Positions 10,621-19,893 of a stretch of DNA of 64,000 nt are shown here, piece by piece. How positions within the stretch are numbered: the first letter of the stretch is position 1; the number at the start of each line of letters is the position of its first letter. Location of the stretch: NCBI RefSeq assembly GCF_004136635.1, contig NZ_NOIU01000001.1, positions 1 through 64,000 of the forward strand, in the 5' to 3' direction. The position numbers and the translations under genes were made by a program. Origin of the DNA: Rothia halotolerans. Lineage in GTDB: Bacteria > Actinomycetota > Actinomycetes > Actinomycetales > Micrococcaceae. Below the pieces are notes generated by a model, which saw only the letters and a list, made by a program, of their open reading frames with translations, was not told where the DNA came from and ran no database searches.

Positions 10621-13194
10621 TCACCGCGTGCGCCGCGCCGGCGGCCGGGCCAGGCAGCGGCCGGTCGCGCTCCCGGCGTCGGCCGCCACCTCGGCGGGCG
10701 CGCCCTGGGCCACGATCCTGCCGCCCCGCTCCCCCGCCCCGGGGCCGAGGTCCACCACGTGGTCGGCCTGGGCGACGACCCGCAGGTCGTGCTCGACGAC
10801 CACCACCGTGTTCCCCTGGTCCGTGAGCCGGTTCAGCTCGGCGGTGAGCAGCTCGACGTCGGCCGGGTGCAGCCCGCTGGTCGGCTCGTCCAGCAGGTAG
10901 ACGGTGTGCCCGCGCGGGGCGCGCTGCAGCTCGGTCGCGAGCTTGATGCGCTGCGCCTCGCCGCCGGAGAGCTCGGTAGCCGGTTGCCCGAGGGTCAGGT
11001 ACCCGAGGCCGATGGCGTCCAGGGCCTCGAGCGCCCGGCTCACCCCGGCGTCGTCGGCGAAGACCTCCCGGGCCCCGCGGACGCTCAGCTGGAGGACCTC
11101 GGCGATGTTCCGGCCGTTCCAGGTGACCTCGAGGGTGTCCGGGGCGTAGCGGGCGCCACGGCAGTCGGGGCACACCGCGTAGCTGCCCGGCAGGAAGACC
11201 AGCTCCACCTCGATGCGGCCCTCGCCCGCGCAGGTGGGGCAGCGGCCCTCGGCCACGTTGTAGGAGAACCGGCCCATCCCCCAGTCCCGCTCGCGCGCCG
11301 CCGGGGTCTGGGCGAAGAGCTTCCGGACGCGGTCGAACAGGCCCGTGTAGGTCGCCAGGCAGGAGCGCGGGCTGCGGCCGATCGGCTTCTGCGTGATCCG
11401 CACCAGGCGGTCCACGGTCTCGGCCCCCTCGACCTCGTCTACCGCCGGGGCGGCCTCCTCGGCCGGGTCGAGGGCCTCGGCGTCGGCGTCGGCGGGCTCC
11501 GGATCCTCGGCGAGCGCGGTCCGCACCCGCTCGCCCAGGACGCTCCCCACCACGTGCGTCACCAGCGTGGACTTGCCCACCCCGGAGACGCCGGTGACGG
11601 CGGTGAAGGCCCCGAGCGGCAGCTCCAGGTCCACGTCCTGCAGGGTCCGGGCCCGGATGCCGCGCAGCCGCAGGATCCCCGCGGGGGCTCGCGCCCGGTC
11701 CGGGGTCCTGGGCTCCGGGGCGGGCGCGCGGAGGCTGCGCGCCGTCGGCGACTCGGTATTCTCCAGCAGCTCCGCGACCGTCCCGGAGTGCAGGATCCGG
11801 CCGCCCTCGGTGCCCGCGCCGGGGCCGACGTCGACGACCCAGTCGGCCTGCGCCACCAGGTCCATGTCGTGCTCGACCAGCAGCACCGAGTTGCCCTCCT
11901 CGAGGAAGCGCCGGAAGAGGTCCAGGAGCATGCCCTTCTCCGAGGGGTGCAGCCCGGCCGAGGGCTCGTCCAGGACGTAGGCGACGCCGAAGAGCCCCGC
12001 CCGGAGCTGGGCCGCCAGCCGCAGGCGCTGCAGCTCGCCCGAGGAGAGGCTCCGGGCCCGGCGGTCCAGGGACAGGTGCCCCAGCCCCAGGCCGACGACG
12101 GCGCGCAGCACCGGCAGGATGCTGCCGAGCAGCAGCCGCTCGGCCTCCTCCTCGGGACGCCCGCCCTCGGCGGGCAGGGCCTCCTCGCGCCGGCTCAGCC
12201 GCTCCAGCAGGTCCTCCCCCGAGCGCTCGCCGAGCCGGTGGATCGGCTCGCCCAGGTAGGTGACCCGCAGCGCGTCGCGGTTGAGGCGGTGGCCCTCGCA
12301 CTCGGGGCAGAGACGCGTCTGGAGGTAGCGCAGGGCCCGGCGGCGCGAGCGCTCGGTCTTCGACTCGTCGACGGAGCGCAGCAGGTAGCGGGCGACGGAG
12401 GACCACTTGCCCTGATAGGTGCCCTGGGTCCGGCCGGGCTCCCGGTCCGGGACCACGGTGACCACGGGCTGCTCGTCGGTGAAGAGGATCCACTCGCGGG
12501 TGGGCGCGGGCAGGTCCCGCCACGGCGTCGCGATGTCCACGCCGAGGGTGCGCAGGATGTCCCGGAAGTTCTTGCCGAGCCAGGCGCCGGGCCAGGCCGC
12601 GATCGCGCCGTCGGCGATGCTCAGGCTCGGGTCCGGGACCATCGACTCCTCGGTGGGCTCCCGCAGGACGCCGGCGCCGTGGCAGACCGGGCACATCCCT
12701 TCGGGCGTGTTGGGGCTGAAGGCGTCCGAGGTGAGGCGGCCGTCGTGCAGGGCCGAGCCGCGGGCGAGCACGTCCGCGGGGTGCTCGCCTGCGCGGGAGT
12801 AGAGCAGCCGCACGGCGTTGGAGAGCGTGGTGACGGTGCCCACCGTGGAGCGCGCCCCGCCGCCCGAGGTCCGCTGCTCCAGCGCCACGCTGGGCGGCAT
12901 GCCCGTCACGGACTCGACGCAGGGGTCCATCGCGTCCCCCAGCAGCCGCCGGGCGAAGGGGGCGATGGACTCGAGGTAGCGACGCTGGACCTCCCCGTGG
13001 AGCGTCCCGAAGGCCAGGGAGGACTTGCCGGAGCCGGAGACGCCGGTCAAGGCCACCAGGGCGCCGCGCGGGAACTCCACGGAGACGTGGCGCAGGTTGT
13101 GCAGGTGGGCGTCGAGCGCCCGGATGTGTCCGCTCCCCGGGCTCTCCGGGCTTCCCGTGGGTTCCGTCTCTGTCCTCGAATCCGCGCTGTCCAT
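10621..13194 (-). CDS. UvrA-like ABC ATPase (short, class III type)
   Basis: An 857-residue protein with two ABC modules: Walker [15 protein letters not shown] near residue 40 and [10 protein letters not shown] in the second half, ABC signatures [12 protein letters not shown] and [12 protein letters not shown], and zinc-finger pairs [16 protein letters not shown] and CPDCRGA. It is about 100 residues shorter than housekeeping UvrA (near 950), like the UvrA2/DrrC group tied to tolerance of DNA-binding drugs. The role is therefore DNA-damage recognition or drug resistance rather than core repair. The ATG at 13194 has no clear ribosome site; an open frame continues upstream but becomes non-coding. 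Confidence 0.88.
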   Translation of the reverse strand: MDSADSRTETEPTGSPESPGSGHIRALDAHLHNLRHVSVEFPRGALVALTGVSGSGKSSLAFGTLHGEVQRRYLESIAPFARRLLGDAMDPCVESVTGMPPSVALEQRTSGGGARSTVGTVTTLSNAVRLLYSRAGEHPADVLARGSALHDGRLTSDAFSPNTPEGMCPVCHGAGVLREPTEESMVPDPSLSIADGAIAAWPGAWLGKNFRDILRTLGVDIATPWRDLPAPTREWILFTDEQPVVTVVPDREPGRTQGTYQGKWSSVARYLLRSVDESKTERSRRRALRYLQTRLCPECEGHRLNRDALRVTYLGEPIHRLGERSGEDLLERLSRREEALPAEGGRPEEEAERLLLGSILPVLRAVVGLGLGHLSLDRRARSLSSGELQRLRLAAQLRAGLFGVAYVLDEPSAGLHPSEKGMLLDLFRRFLEEGNSVLLVEHDMDLVAQADWVVDVGPGAGTEGGRILHSGTVAELLENTESPTARSLRAPAPEPRTPDRARAPAGILRLRGIRARTLQDVDLELPLGAFTAVTGVSGVGKSTLVTHVVGSVLGERVRTALAEDPEPADADAEALDPAEEAAPAVDEVEGAETVDRLVRITQKPIGRSPRSCLATYTGLFDRVRKLFAQTPAARERDWGMGRFSYNVAEGRCPTCAGEGRIEVELVFLPGSYAVCPDCRGARYAPDTLEVTWNGRNIAEVLQLSVRGAREVFADDAGVSRALEALDAIGLGYLTLGQPATELSGGEAQRIKLATELQRAPRGHTVYLLDEPTSGLHPADVELLTAELNRLTDQGNTVVVVEHDLRVVAQADHVVDLGPGAGERGGRIVAQGAPAEVAADAGSATGRCLARPPARRTR

Positions 13195-13248
13195 CACAAG
13201 GGCCACGGTAACAGGAGGGGCCCGCGCCGGCGGGCGTAGCCTGGAGGG

Positions 13249-14319
13249 ATGAGTCACGAGACGTTTCACGCAGAGTTCAAGGTGGTGGGCGGCAAGCTGG
13301 TGGTCGCCGACCTGACGACCGACGGCCGCGCCATCACCGACGCCAAGATCTCCGGCGACTTCTTCATGGAGCCGGAGGAGGCCTTCTTCGACATCGCCCC
13401 GGCCCTGGTGGGGGCCTCGGTCGCGGAGGACGCGCCGGGGCTGGCCTCCCGGCTCGACGCCGCCCTGTCCCGCCACGGCTCCGAGCTGCACCTGCACGGG
13501 TTCACCACGGCCGACGTCGCCGTGGTGGTCCGCCGTGCGCTGACCCGCGCCAAGGACTTCACCGACTACGACTGGACCGTGATCCACTCCCCCGTCCTGC
13601 CGACGGCGCTCAACGTCGCCCTCGACGAGCACCTGCTGAACGAGGTGGTCGAGGGGCGCCGCGGCCCCACGATCCGGATCTGGGAGTGGTCCGACCGGGC
13701 CACCGTGATCGGCTCCTTCCAGTCCTACGTCAACGAGGTGGACCCGGAGGGGGTCGCGAAGCACGGGATCGACGTCGTGCGCCGCATCTCCGGAGGCGGG
13801 GCCATGTTCATGGAGGGCGGCAACTGCATCACCTACTCGATGTACGCCCCGCTCGAGCTGGTCGCGGGGCTGAGCTACGTGGACTCCTACCCCTACCTGG
13901 ACGGATGGATCCTGGAGTCCCTGGCCGCGCACGGCGTCGACGCCTGGTACAAGCCGATCAACGACATCACCTCGACCGGCGGCAAGATCGGCGGGGCCGC
14001 GCAGAAGCGCACCGCCCAGGGGCTGCTGCACCACGTGACGATGTCCTACGACATCGACGCGGACAAGATGACCGAGGTCCTGCGGATCGGCCAGGCCAAG
14101 ATCTCCGACAAGGGCATCTCCAGCGCCAAGAAGCGCGTGGACCCGCTGCGGCGGCAGACCGGGGCCTCGCGCGAGGAGATCATCCAGACCATGATCGACA
14201 CGTTCGTCCGCCGCTACGGCGCCCGGACCGGGGAGCTGAGCGAGCACGACCTCGACGCCGGCCGCCGCCTCGTCGAGGAGAAGTTCGGCACCGAGCAGTG
14301 GCGGCACCGGGTCCCGTGA
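13249..14319 (+). CDS. lplA: Lipoate-protein ligase with N-terminal accessory domain
   Basis: A 356-residue enzyme that activates lipoate with ATP and attaches it to the E2 and GcvH proteins. The catalytic domain (about 105-350) has RRISGGGAMFMEGGN and the lysine motif TSTGGKIGGAAQ. The first 90 or so residues look like the lipoate-ligase accessory domain, which in E. coli LplA is at the C-terminus, so the domain order is swapped in one polypeptide. GGAGGG lies directly before the ATG and a -10-like TAGCCT six bases ahead, so a leaderless transcript is possible. Confidence 0.88.
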   Translation: MSHETFHAEFKVVGGKLVVADLTTDGRAITDAKISGDFFMEPEEAFFDIAPALVGASVAEDAPGLASRLDAALSRHGSELHLHGFTTADVAVVVRRALTRAKDFTDYDWTVIHSPVLPTALNVALDEHLLNEVVEGRRGPTIRIWEWSDRATVIGSFQSYVNEVDPEGVAKHGIDVVRRISGGGAMFMEGGNCITYSMYAPLELVAGLSYVDSYPYLDGWILESLAAHGVDAWYKPINDITSTGGKIGGAAQKRTAQGLLHHVTMSYDIDADKMTEVLRIGQAKISDKGISSAKKRVDPLRRQTGASREEIIQTMIDTFVRRYGARTGELSEHDLDAGRRLVEEKFGTEQWRHRVP

Positions 14320-14384
14320 TCCGTGACGGCCGGTGCCTGGCCGGGAGGCCGGGCCCGGCGAGGACCACGGGTTAGACTCGCGCC

Positions 14385-14888
14385 ATGGGCAAGGACTCCA
14401 GGGCATTTGACTACTCGCTGGACTACGCGGAGCTGGACCTGCGCGAGCATCCGGAGCTGTACCGGGTCGGCCGAGGCGAGCAGGGGGTCCTGAAGGTCCA
14501 GCCCTACAAGGACGAGATCCTGCCGCACTGGAGGTTCAAGGACCCGGAGGCGGCCGCGGCGTCGAGCCGGAGGATCACGGAGCTGTTCCGCGCCTACCTG
14601 GAGGCGGAGGACTTCGTCGGCGCGGACATGGCGCGGAAGTTCCTGCAGATGGGGTACACCCGCGCGCGCCGCTACGCGAACCACCCCGGCGGGAAGAAGT
14701 ACCGGGGGCCGGTCCCGGAGGACCAGAAGGGGCGCAGCGGCGCCCACGGGCGCGAGGAGAGGCCGCGCGGCCCCGAGGACCCGGTCAAGGCGGAGGCCGC
14801 CCGGATCTTCAAGGCCGCGTGGGACGCCGCCGAGGCCGACGAGCGCTATGCCGGGATGAAGCGGCGGCACCGGGAGCTGCACGGGTAG
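14385..14888 (+). CDS. DUF4385-family protein
   Basis: A 167-residue soluble protein matching, from memory, the DUF4385 family (start FDYSLDYAELDLREHPELY, then the conserved YKDEILPHWRFKDP). The middle has the basic stretch MGYTRARRYANHPGGKKY, and a charged linker precedes a C-terminal helix. The function of the family is unknown to me. A TAGACT at 14371-14376 is eight bases before the ATG and there is no ribosome site, so it is probably leaderless. Confidence 0.75.
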   Translation: MGKDSRAFDYSLDYAELDLREHPELYRVGRGEQGVLKVQPYKDEILPHWRFKDPEAAAASSRRITELFRAYLEAEDFVGADMARKFLQMGYTRARRYANHPGGKKYRGPVPEDQKGRSGAHGREERPRGPEDPVKAEAARIFKAAWDAAEADERYAGMKRRHRELHG

Positions 14889-14957
14889 GCCCGCCCGCTC
14901 CCGACGGCGCGCGGGACGGGTCCTCCCCCTCTGCTCCCGACGGCGCGCGGAACGACC

Positions 14958-15401
14958 CTAGAGCCGGGCCTTCACGCCGTTGCGGATCCGCTGGAGGTCC
15001 ACGGTGCCGGGGCACGCCGTCGCCACCACGGAGCTGTGGGGGATGATCTGCGTCAGGGGGTTGAGGCCGTAGGTGCGGCACAGCTGGGCGCACAGCTCGA
15101 TCGAGGCGGTGTAGGTGGACTGGCTGGGCGGGCGGACGGCGTCGGCGGAGTGCTCGATGCCGATGCTGCGCTGGTTCATCGCGAAGTTGCCGGCGTGCCA
15201 GGCGGTGTTCTTCTCGCTCACGTACTGGTGGACGGCGCCCTCGCCGATCCCGTAGTGGGCGCTCACGCCCGAGTTGGGGTCCGCGAAGGTCGCGTCGGCC
15301 GCGGCGAGGGTCCCCACGATGTAGTGGATGACGATGCGGTCCACGGCGCTGCCGCCGCGGCCGGCGGTGTAGTTCGGGCTGGTCTTCGTCACGGGCGCCA
15401 C
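14958..15401 (-). CDS. N-acetylmuramoyl-L-alanine amidase domain (Amidase_2 type)
   Basis: 147 residues from a GTG at 15401. The fold motifs are clear: VDRIVIHYIVGT (zinc His), the SAHYGIGEGAVHQYV core, WHAGNF, IGIEHSAD, and the C-terminal IPHSSVVATACPG with zinc His and Cys. Such enzymes cleave the amide bond between muramic acid and the stem peptide. As annotated it has no signal peptide; the export signal is in the overlapping upstream reading frame (15403-15621), whose stop lies two bases before this start. GGGGAG four bases upstream could re-initiate translation. Either a coupled pair or a frameshifted secreted amidase. Confidence 0.82.
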   Translation of the reverse strand: MAPVTKTSPNYTAGRGGSAVDRIVIHYIVGTLAAADATFADPNSGVSAHYGIGEGAVHQYVSEKNTAWHAGNFAMNQRSIGIEHSADAVRPPSQSTYTASIELCAQLCRTYGLNPLTQIIPHSSVVATACPGTVDLQRIRNGVKARL

Positions 15402-15402
15402 G

Positions 15403-15621
15403 CTACTCCCCCTTCCCGAGCGGGCAGCCCAGCTGGTTCGCCGGGTTGACCTGCTTCTGCTCGAGGTCCAAGGCGGTCTCCCTCCCGCGCAGGGGCTCCT
15501 GGGAGGGCGCCTCCTCCTGCGTCTGCGCGGCATGCGCGGCGGTCCCCGCGGCCAGCGCCACGCCGGTGGCGGCTGCGGTGGCGGCCCCGGTCCTGAGCAG
15601 TCGTCTTCTCGAGAAATCCAT
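15403..15621 (-). CDS. Tat signal peptide leader ORF of the amidase locus
   Basis: 72 residues starting MDFSRRRLLRTGAATAAATG, a textbook twin-arginine signal followed by a hydrophobic stretch and an AHA cleavage site, then a short Gln/Glu-rich linker ending in NPANQLGCPLGKGE. It has no domain of its own. Its stop is two bases before the amidase start but in a different frame; a one-base shift would fuse signal, linker and amidase. An alternative start lies at 15657. Confidence 0.7.
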   Translation of the reverse strand: MDFSRRRLLRTGAATAAATGVALAAGTAAHAAQTQEEAPSQEPLRGRETALDLEQKQVNPANQLGCPLGKGE

Positions 15622-15709
15622 ACGAGGCAAATTACGGCCCGAGGTGGAATGCATCAAGCGGCGGAGGGGATCTTCATCCGAAAGTAGGGGCCCGCGCCGT
15701 CATTCGTAG

Positions 15710-15738
15710 GAGGCCCCTCGCGGACGACGCGGGGCCTC
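15710..15738 (-). terminator. Hairpin after membrane protein gene
   Basis: GAGGCCCC (15710-15717) pairs with GGGGCCTC (15731-15738) around a 13-base loop. It is placed downstream of the minus-strand gene ending at 15874. The rest of 15622-15873 holds no recognisable gene. Confidence 0.45.
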
Positions 15739-15873
15739 GGTGCCTCGCCCGAGACGCTGGAGGTGAGGGGCACGCTGCTCACCCCGGACGGCGTCAACGA
15801 GCCTCGCCGGAGGGGAGGGCCCAGACACGGGAGGCCCAGCCTCCGCGGACGCCGGCACACCGAGGCGGGGCTG

Positions 15874-16404
15874 CTACCGCAGGAGGTAGATGAGGGCAGA
15901 GGCGAGCGCGAAGAGCAGGAACGAGGCACCCATCAGCGGCCCCGCCAGCCGGCTGCTGGCCTCCCCGCTCGCGCGCAGGCGGGGAAGCAGGGCGAGCAGG
16001 CACAGCGCCTGGAGCACACCGAGGACGGCGAGGGACCAGTCCTCCAGGAAGCCCGCCAGCGGCACGAAGTGCAGGGCCACCACCAGCGCGACCCACCAGG
16101 CCGCCCAGCGCCCTCTCCCCCGCCGCCACAGGAGCAGGCACCCGACCCCGGCCAGGAGCACCTCCGCGAGCACGACGACGCCGAACCACCCGTACCTTCC
16201 CTCCAGAGCGGAGCCGCCACCCCACCGCGTCGCGACCGCGTACCCGAAGACCCCCGCCAGCACCGCGCCCAGGGCCGATCCCAGCCCGAGCCGCCACCGC
16301 CACCGCGCCGGCGGGTCCTCCTGGGCCCAGCCGAACCACACGAACGCCATCAGGCCGAACCAGGCGATGACGAAGGCGTGGTCACGGGCGAACTCGGTGA
16401 GCAT
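15874..16404 (-). CDS. Hypothetical integral membrane protein
   Basis: A 176-residue hydrophobic protein with five or six membrane helices, beginning MLTEFARDHAFVIAWFGLMA and containing the segments LGLGSALGAVLAGVFGYAVA, WFGVVVLAEVLLAGVGCLLL and, at the end, LLFALASALIYLLR. Trp-rich loops (FGWAQEDPPARWRWR) lie between helices. I do not recognise the family. It stands alone, away from the gene upstream. Confidence 0.7.
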   Translation of the reverse strand: MLTEFARDHAFVIAWFGLMAFVWFGWAQEDPPARWRWRLGLGSALGAVLAGVFGYAVATRWGGGSALEGRYGWFGVVVLAEVLLAGVGCLLLWRRGRGRWAAWWVALVVALHFVPLAGFLEDWSLAVLGVLQALCLLALLPRLRASGEASSRLAGPLMGASFLLFALASALIYLLR

Positions 16405-16519
16405 GCGTCCAGCTTATGTCCCGGGTCACACCATGACGAGGACGGCCGGTCTGGTGACGCCCACAGCGGGGATGCCCGCCGTGGGATCTCGCTACCGCCG
16501 ACCGTGTCCCAGGCCCGCC

Positions 16520-18331
16520 TCATAGGCTCCTGCTGAGGACCACCCCGTCCGGAACGTAGCCCAGTCCCTCGTAGAACCCGCGTTCCCCGCCGGCGGCGTC
16601 GAGGCCCACCTGGGCGAGGGCGGCGCCGCGGGCCCGGCCGTGGCCGTGCGCCCAGCCCACCATCGCGACGGCGAGCCCGCTCGTCCGCTGCTCACGGTCC
16701 ACGGCGAGCCCCTCGATGCGCAGGCGGGACGAGCCGTCGCGGGTCAGCCCCGGGACGATGATGAGCTGCACCGTCCCCACGATCCGGCCTGCCTCGTCCC
16801 GGACCACGGCGAGGTAGTGGGATCGGTCGCGGGCGACGACGTCGTAGGCGGCCTCGTAGCGGGCCGTCGCCGCCGACTCCTCGTCCCCGGCGGCGCCGGC
16901 GGCCCCGCTCGTATCGGCGTCGGCGTCGGGCCCAGTCTCCCCCGCCTGCCCGGCCAGGAGCGCCGCGATCGCCGGGACGTCCGCCCGGCTCGCCCGCTGG
17001 AGGCGGAACCCACGGCCCTCCAGCCGCAGCAGCCCGCCGGCCGAGGAGCGCGCCGCGGCCTGCAGCTTGGCCACCAGCAGGTCGAGCCAGGCCCCCACGT
17101 GCTCCCGCGCCTCGGGCGTGTCCGGGTACCGGCAGCGCAGGTGCAGGCCGGACTCGTCGAGGATGAACCAGAGCATGACGCCGTCGGTCCGGATCGTCGC
17201 GCCGACGTACTGCGCCTCCAGGCCCGTCGCGTCGATGCGGACCGGCAGCCGGCGCAGGTCCAGCCAGGAGATCGCGAACATGCCCGGCGCCTCCGGCATG
17301 CCGTCCCAGGGCCGCATCAGATCCTCCAGCGGCCAGGAGCCCAGGCGCACGGCCTCCTTGACCGCCGCCGCGGCGGCGCCCGGCGCGGGGTCGGCGCACT
17401 CCAGCACGGAGTTGGTGATGAACCAGCCCACCGAGTCGTGCCAGGAGGGCTCGTAGCGGCTGTGCACCGGGAAGACCGCCCGCAGCGGGGAGCCGGCCAG
17501 CTCGCGGGTCGCCGCCGCCATCGCGGCCACAGCCAGGGTCAGCGTGGAGACGCCGTCCTCGCGGGCCTGGGCGGAGAGGGCCGCGCTGTCGTCGACGTCG
17601 AGCACGTCCCGCACCTCCACCCGCTCCGGCTGCATCGCCGCCTCGCCCAGGGGCAGCGGGAAGCGGGGCATGACGCCGCCCTCCGCCGCGAGGATCTCGG
17701 CCCAGCGGCGCCGGACGCCCTCGGGGGCGGTGGGGCGCTCGCCGGCGGCACCGGTGTGCTCCGCGAAGTCCAGGGCCGGTGGCAGCCGCGGGGCGCGGCC
17801 GCGGCGGAGCTCGGCGAGCGCTGCGAGGAGGTCCCGGGCGATCACGAGCATCGACCACATGTCCACGTGGGAGTGGTCTGCCCCGACGACGACGGTGGGC
17901 CCCGCCGCGGTCTCCAGAACGCAGAGCCGGTGGGAGGGGCGGGCGTAGGGGGCGCACGCGCGGTCGAGGACGTCGCGGAGGGCCTCGTTCACGGCCTGGC
18001 CGGGAGCGATGGGGTGCTCCGTCCAGCCGCCGGGGCCGACCTCGACGGCGTGCAGCCGCGGGACGCCGTCGTCACCGGGGACAAAGGCCGAGCGCAGCGT
18101 CCCGTGCCGGGCGATCACCGCGAGCCACGCCGTGGCCAGGTCCTCGCGGTCCACCGGCTCGCCCAGCCGGAAGGAGAGCGCCATCCACGAGCCGGGGCGG
18201 TCGCCCGCGCCGACGTGCCGCCGCTGGTCGAAGGAGACCGGCAGCGGAGGCCCCGGAGGGGAGGCGGTCACGTCGTACCCCAACAGCCGTCCGAAGGGGA
18301 GCCGCAGGTGCGCGACGTTGGTCAGTCGCAT
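16520..18331 (-). CDS. Condensation-domain protein fused to a GNAT acetyltransferase
   Basis: 603 residues in two parts. Residues about 1-420 resemble an NRPS-type condensation or acyltransferase (CoA-dependent acyltransferase) fold: the motif DHSHVDMW (His153, Asp157) matches the second His and Asp of HHxxxDG, and VGWFITNSVLEC and the DLRRLPV region fit the C-terminal half. Residues about 430-603 are a GNAT N-acetyltransferase, with RIEGLAVDREQRTSGLAVAM as the acetyl-CoA loop and FYEGLGYV near the end, joined by an Asp/Ala/Gly-rich linker. No carrier or adenylation domain is nearby. The substrate is unknown; perhaps it acylates a free amine or alcohol. Confidence 0.75.
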   Translation of the reverse strand: MRLTNVAHLRLPFGRLLGYDVTASPPGPPLPVSFDQRRHVGAGDRPGSWMALSFRLGEPVDREDLATAWLAVIARHGTLRSAFVPGDDGVPRLHAVEVGPGGWTEHPIAPGQAVNEALRDVLDRACAPYARPSHRLCVLETAAGPTVVVGADHSHVDMWSMLVIARDLLAALAELRRGRAPRLPPALDFAEHTGAAGERPTAPEGVRRRWAEILAAEGGVMPRFPLPLGEAAMQPERVEVRDVLDVDDSAALSAQAREDGVSTLTLAVAAMAAATRELAGSPLRAVFPVHSRYEPSWHDSVGWFITNSVLECADPAPGAAAAAVKEAVRLGSWPLEDLMRPWDGMPEAPGMFAISWLDLRRLPVRIDATGLEAQYVGATIRTDGVMLWFILDESGLHLRCRYPDTPEAREHVGAWLDLLVAKLQAAARSSAGGLLRLEGRGFRLQRASRADVPAIAALLAGQAGETGPDADADTSGAAGAAGDEESAATARYEAAYDVVARDRSHYLAVVRDEAGRIVGTVQLIIVPGLTRDGSSRLRIEGLAVDREQRTSGLAVAMVGWAHGHGRARGAALAQVGLDAAGGERGFYEGLGYVPDGVVLSRSL

Positions 18332-18381
18332 GGCGGTAGTCTAGCGTTCTGACCCCTCGGCACACGTCACAAGGAGCCCAC

Positions 18382-19161
18382 ATGCCGTCATTCAGCGTCC
18401 CGGGAGCCGTCCTGGACACGGAGCTCAGCGACGAGGGCGGGCACGCGGTGGTGCAGCTGCACGGGCTGACCTCGAGCCGCTCACGGGACCGCGTGATGAA
18501 CCTGGACCTCGGGCGGGGGCTGAGCGGCACCCGGCTGCTGCGCTACGACGCCCGCGCCCACGGCCGCTCGACGGGCCGCGCGGTCCCCGAGGACTACCGG
18601 TGGACGGTGCTGGCCGAGGACCTGCTGCGGCTGCTGGACGAGTGGTTCCCCGGGGAGCGGGTGCACGGCGTCGGGCCCTCGATGGGGGCGGCGACGCTGC
18701 TGCACGCCGCGATGCTGGATCCCGGCCGGTTCAGCGGCTTCACCCTGATGGTCCCGCCGACGGCGTGGGGGACCCGCCCGGCCAGGGCGGAGCGGTACCG
18801 GCAGGCGGCCGCGATCGTGGAGCGGCGGGGAGTCGCCGGGATGCTGGCCGCGGCCGAGGACGTGCCCCCTCCCCCGGCGGCGGTCCCCGCGCCGGCCAGC
18901 GCGCCCGACGTCGCGGAGGGGCTCCTGCCCGCGGTCTACCGCGGCGCCGCGCTCAGCGACCTGCCGTCCGCCGGGGAGCTCGCCCGGCTCGGGACGCCGA
19001 CCTCGCTGCTGGCCTGGGCGGAGGACCCCGCCCACCCGCTCTCCACGGCCGAGGCGCTGGCGCAGCTGCTCCCGGCCGCGACGCTGCGGGTCGCCTACAC
19101 CCCGGCGGACGTGGACGCGTGGCCCGGGGTGCTGAAGGACGACGTCGCGGCGCACGGGTAG
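18382..19161 (+). CDS. Alpha/beta-hydrolase
   Basis: A 259-residue soluble hydrolase. QLHGLTSSRSRD gives the oxyanion HG motif, YDARAHGRST the family DxRGHG-like turn, and VGPSMGAATLLHAA the nucleophile elbow with Ser100. The cap region (about 135-195) is Pro/Ala-rich. AAGGAG lies seven bases before the ATG. It is divergent from the condensation/GNAT gene with only 50 bases between, so the two may be co-regulated; the substrate is unknown. Confidence 0.85.
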   Translation: MPSFSVPGAVLDTELSDEGGHAVVQLHGLTSSRSRDRVMNLDLGRGLSGTRLLRYDARAHGRSTGRAVPEDYRWTVLAEDLLRLLDEWFPGERVHGVGPSMGAATLLHAAMLDPGRFSGFTLMVPPTAWGTRPARAERYRQAAAIVERRGVAGMLAAAEDVPPPPAAVPAPASAPDVAEGLLPAVYRGAALSDLPSAGELARLGTPTSLLAWAEDPAHPLSTAEALAQLLPAATLRVAYTPADVDAWPGVLKDDVAAHG

Positions 19162-19177
19162 GCGCGGCGGCGCCGGA

Positions 19178-19483
19178 TCAGGCGACCCGGACACGCTCCT
19201 CGTCGGTGACGTACTCGATGGCGAGCCCGCCGCCGACGGCCTCCAGGTAGCTGCGGATGGTGCCGATCTTCGCGTTCTCGAGGTCTCCGTGCTCGATCTT
19301 GGAGACCTGCCGCTGCCCCACCCCGATCCTCTGGGCGAGCTGCTCCTGGGTCAGCCCGGCGTGCTCACGCAGTTCCCGGAGGCGATGGGCGCGGACCTCC
19401 GCGAGCATCCGCGCCTTATGCGCCTCGACGTTCTCCCGGTCCACGGGATGCTCGGCGAGGAAGTCCTTCAGCGTGGTGGCCAT
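19178..19483 (-). CDS. HigA-type (XRE) antitoxin
   Basis: A 101-residue antitoxin with a helix-turn-helix at about residues 35-80 (LREHAGLTQEQLAQRIGVGQ, then KIEHGD). It lies just after the RelE/HigB-type toxin gene (five-base gap), the reversed toxin-antitoxin order of HigBA modules. It should neutralise the toxin and repress the operon through the site upstream of the toxin gene. The ATG at 19483 has GGGAG before it; an open frame further upstream overlaps the toxin and is discarded. Confidence 0.9.
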   Translation of the reverse strand: MATTLKDFLAEHPVDRENVEAHKARMLAEVRAHRLRELREHAGLTQEQLAQRIGVGQRQVSKIEHGDLENAKIGTIRSYLEAVGGGLAIEYVTDEERVRVA

Positions 19484-19488
19484 CTCTT

Positions 19489-19830
19489 TCACTCCCCTTT
19501 CAGTCTGGTGAGGTGCTCTTCGAACAGGTCGTCGGCCAGAGGGATGCTCTGGTGGTACCAGCGTCTCCAATTTCCCGCTTTGTCGCCGGCGACCAGCAGT
19601 ATCGCCTGACGCTCGGGGTCGAAGGCGAAAAGGATTCGCAGCTCGGATCGACCGGAGGAACCCGGGCGGAGCTCCTTCATGTTCTGATGGCGGGATCCGG
19701 TCACGGTGTCCACCAGCGGTCGCCCGAGCTGCGGGCCGTGCTCCTCCAGCAGCTCGAGGGCGGCGACCACCTGTTCCCGTGAGCCGCCGTCCAGTGAAGC
19801 GAGCCACTGTGCGATCAGCCCGATATCCAT
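19489..19830 (-). CDS. HigB/RelE-type toxin (Gp49-like)
   Basis: A 113-residue small basic protein of the phage Gp49-like/HigB family: LEEHGPQLGRPLVDTVTGSR and MKELRPGSSGRSELRILFAF are typical, followed by LLVAGDKAGNW. Such toxins cut mRNA at the ribosome. It is first gene of a two-gene operon with the antitoxin at 19178. Confidence 0.9.
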   Translation of the reverse strand: MDIGLIAQWLASLDGGSREQVVAALELLEEHGPQLGRPLVDTVTGSRHQNMKELRPGSSGRSELRILFAFDPERQAILLVAGDKAGNWRRWYHQSIPLADDLFEEHLTRLKGE

Positions 19831-19848
19831 CCTTCACATGAGCCCAGG

Positions 19849-19868
19849 TTAGACCCTGCAAGGTCTGA
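19849..19868. promoter_or_regulatory. Imperfect inverted repeat upstream of the HigBA operon
   Basis: TTAGACC (19849-19855) and GGTCTGA (19862-19868) are inverted with one mismatch and a six-base gap, starting 19 bases before the toxin start. This is the expected place for the antitoxin operator. The half-site TTAGACC recurs in the palindrome at 50635. Confidence 0.5.
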
Positions 19869-19893
19869 AGGCAATGCCGCGCATCATGGCGGA

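Noticed and set aside
10513-13239. A 908-codon open frame antisense to the UvrA-like gene
   Set aside because: No recognisable domain, biased composition, and the minus strand carries complete ABC motifs.
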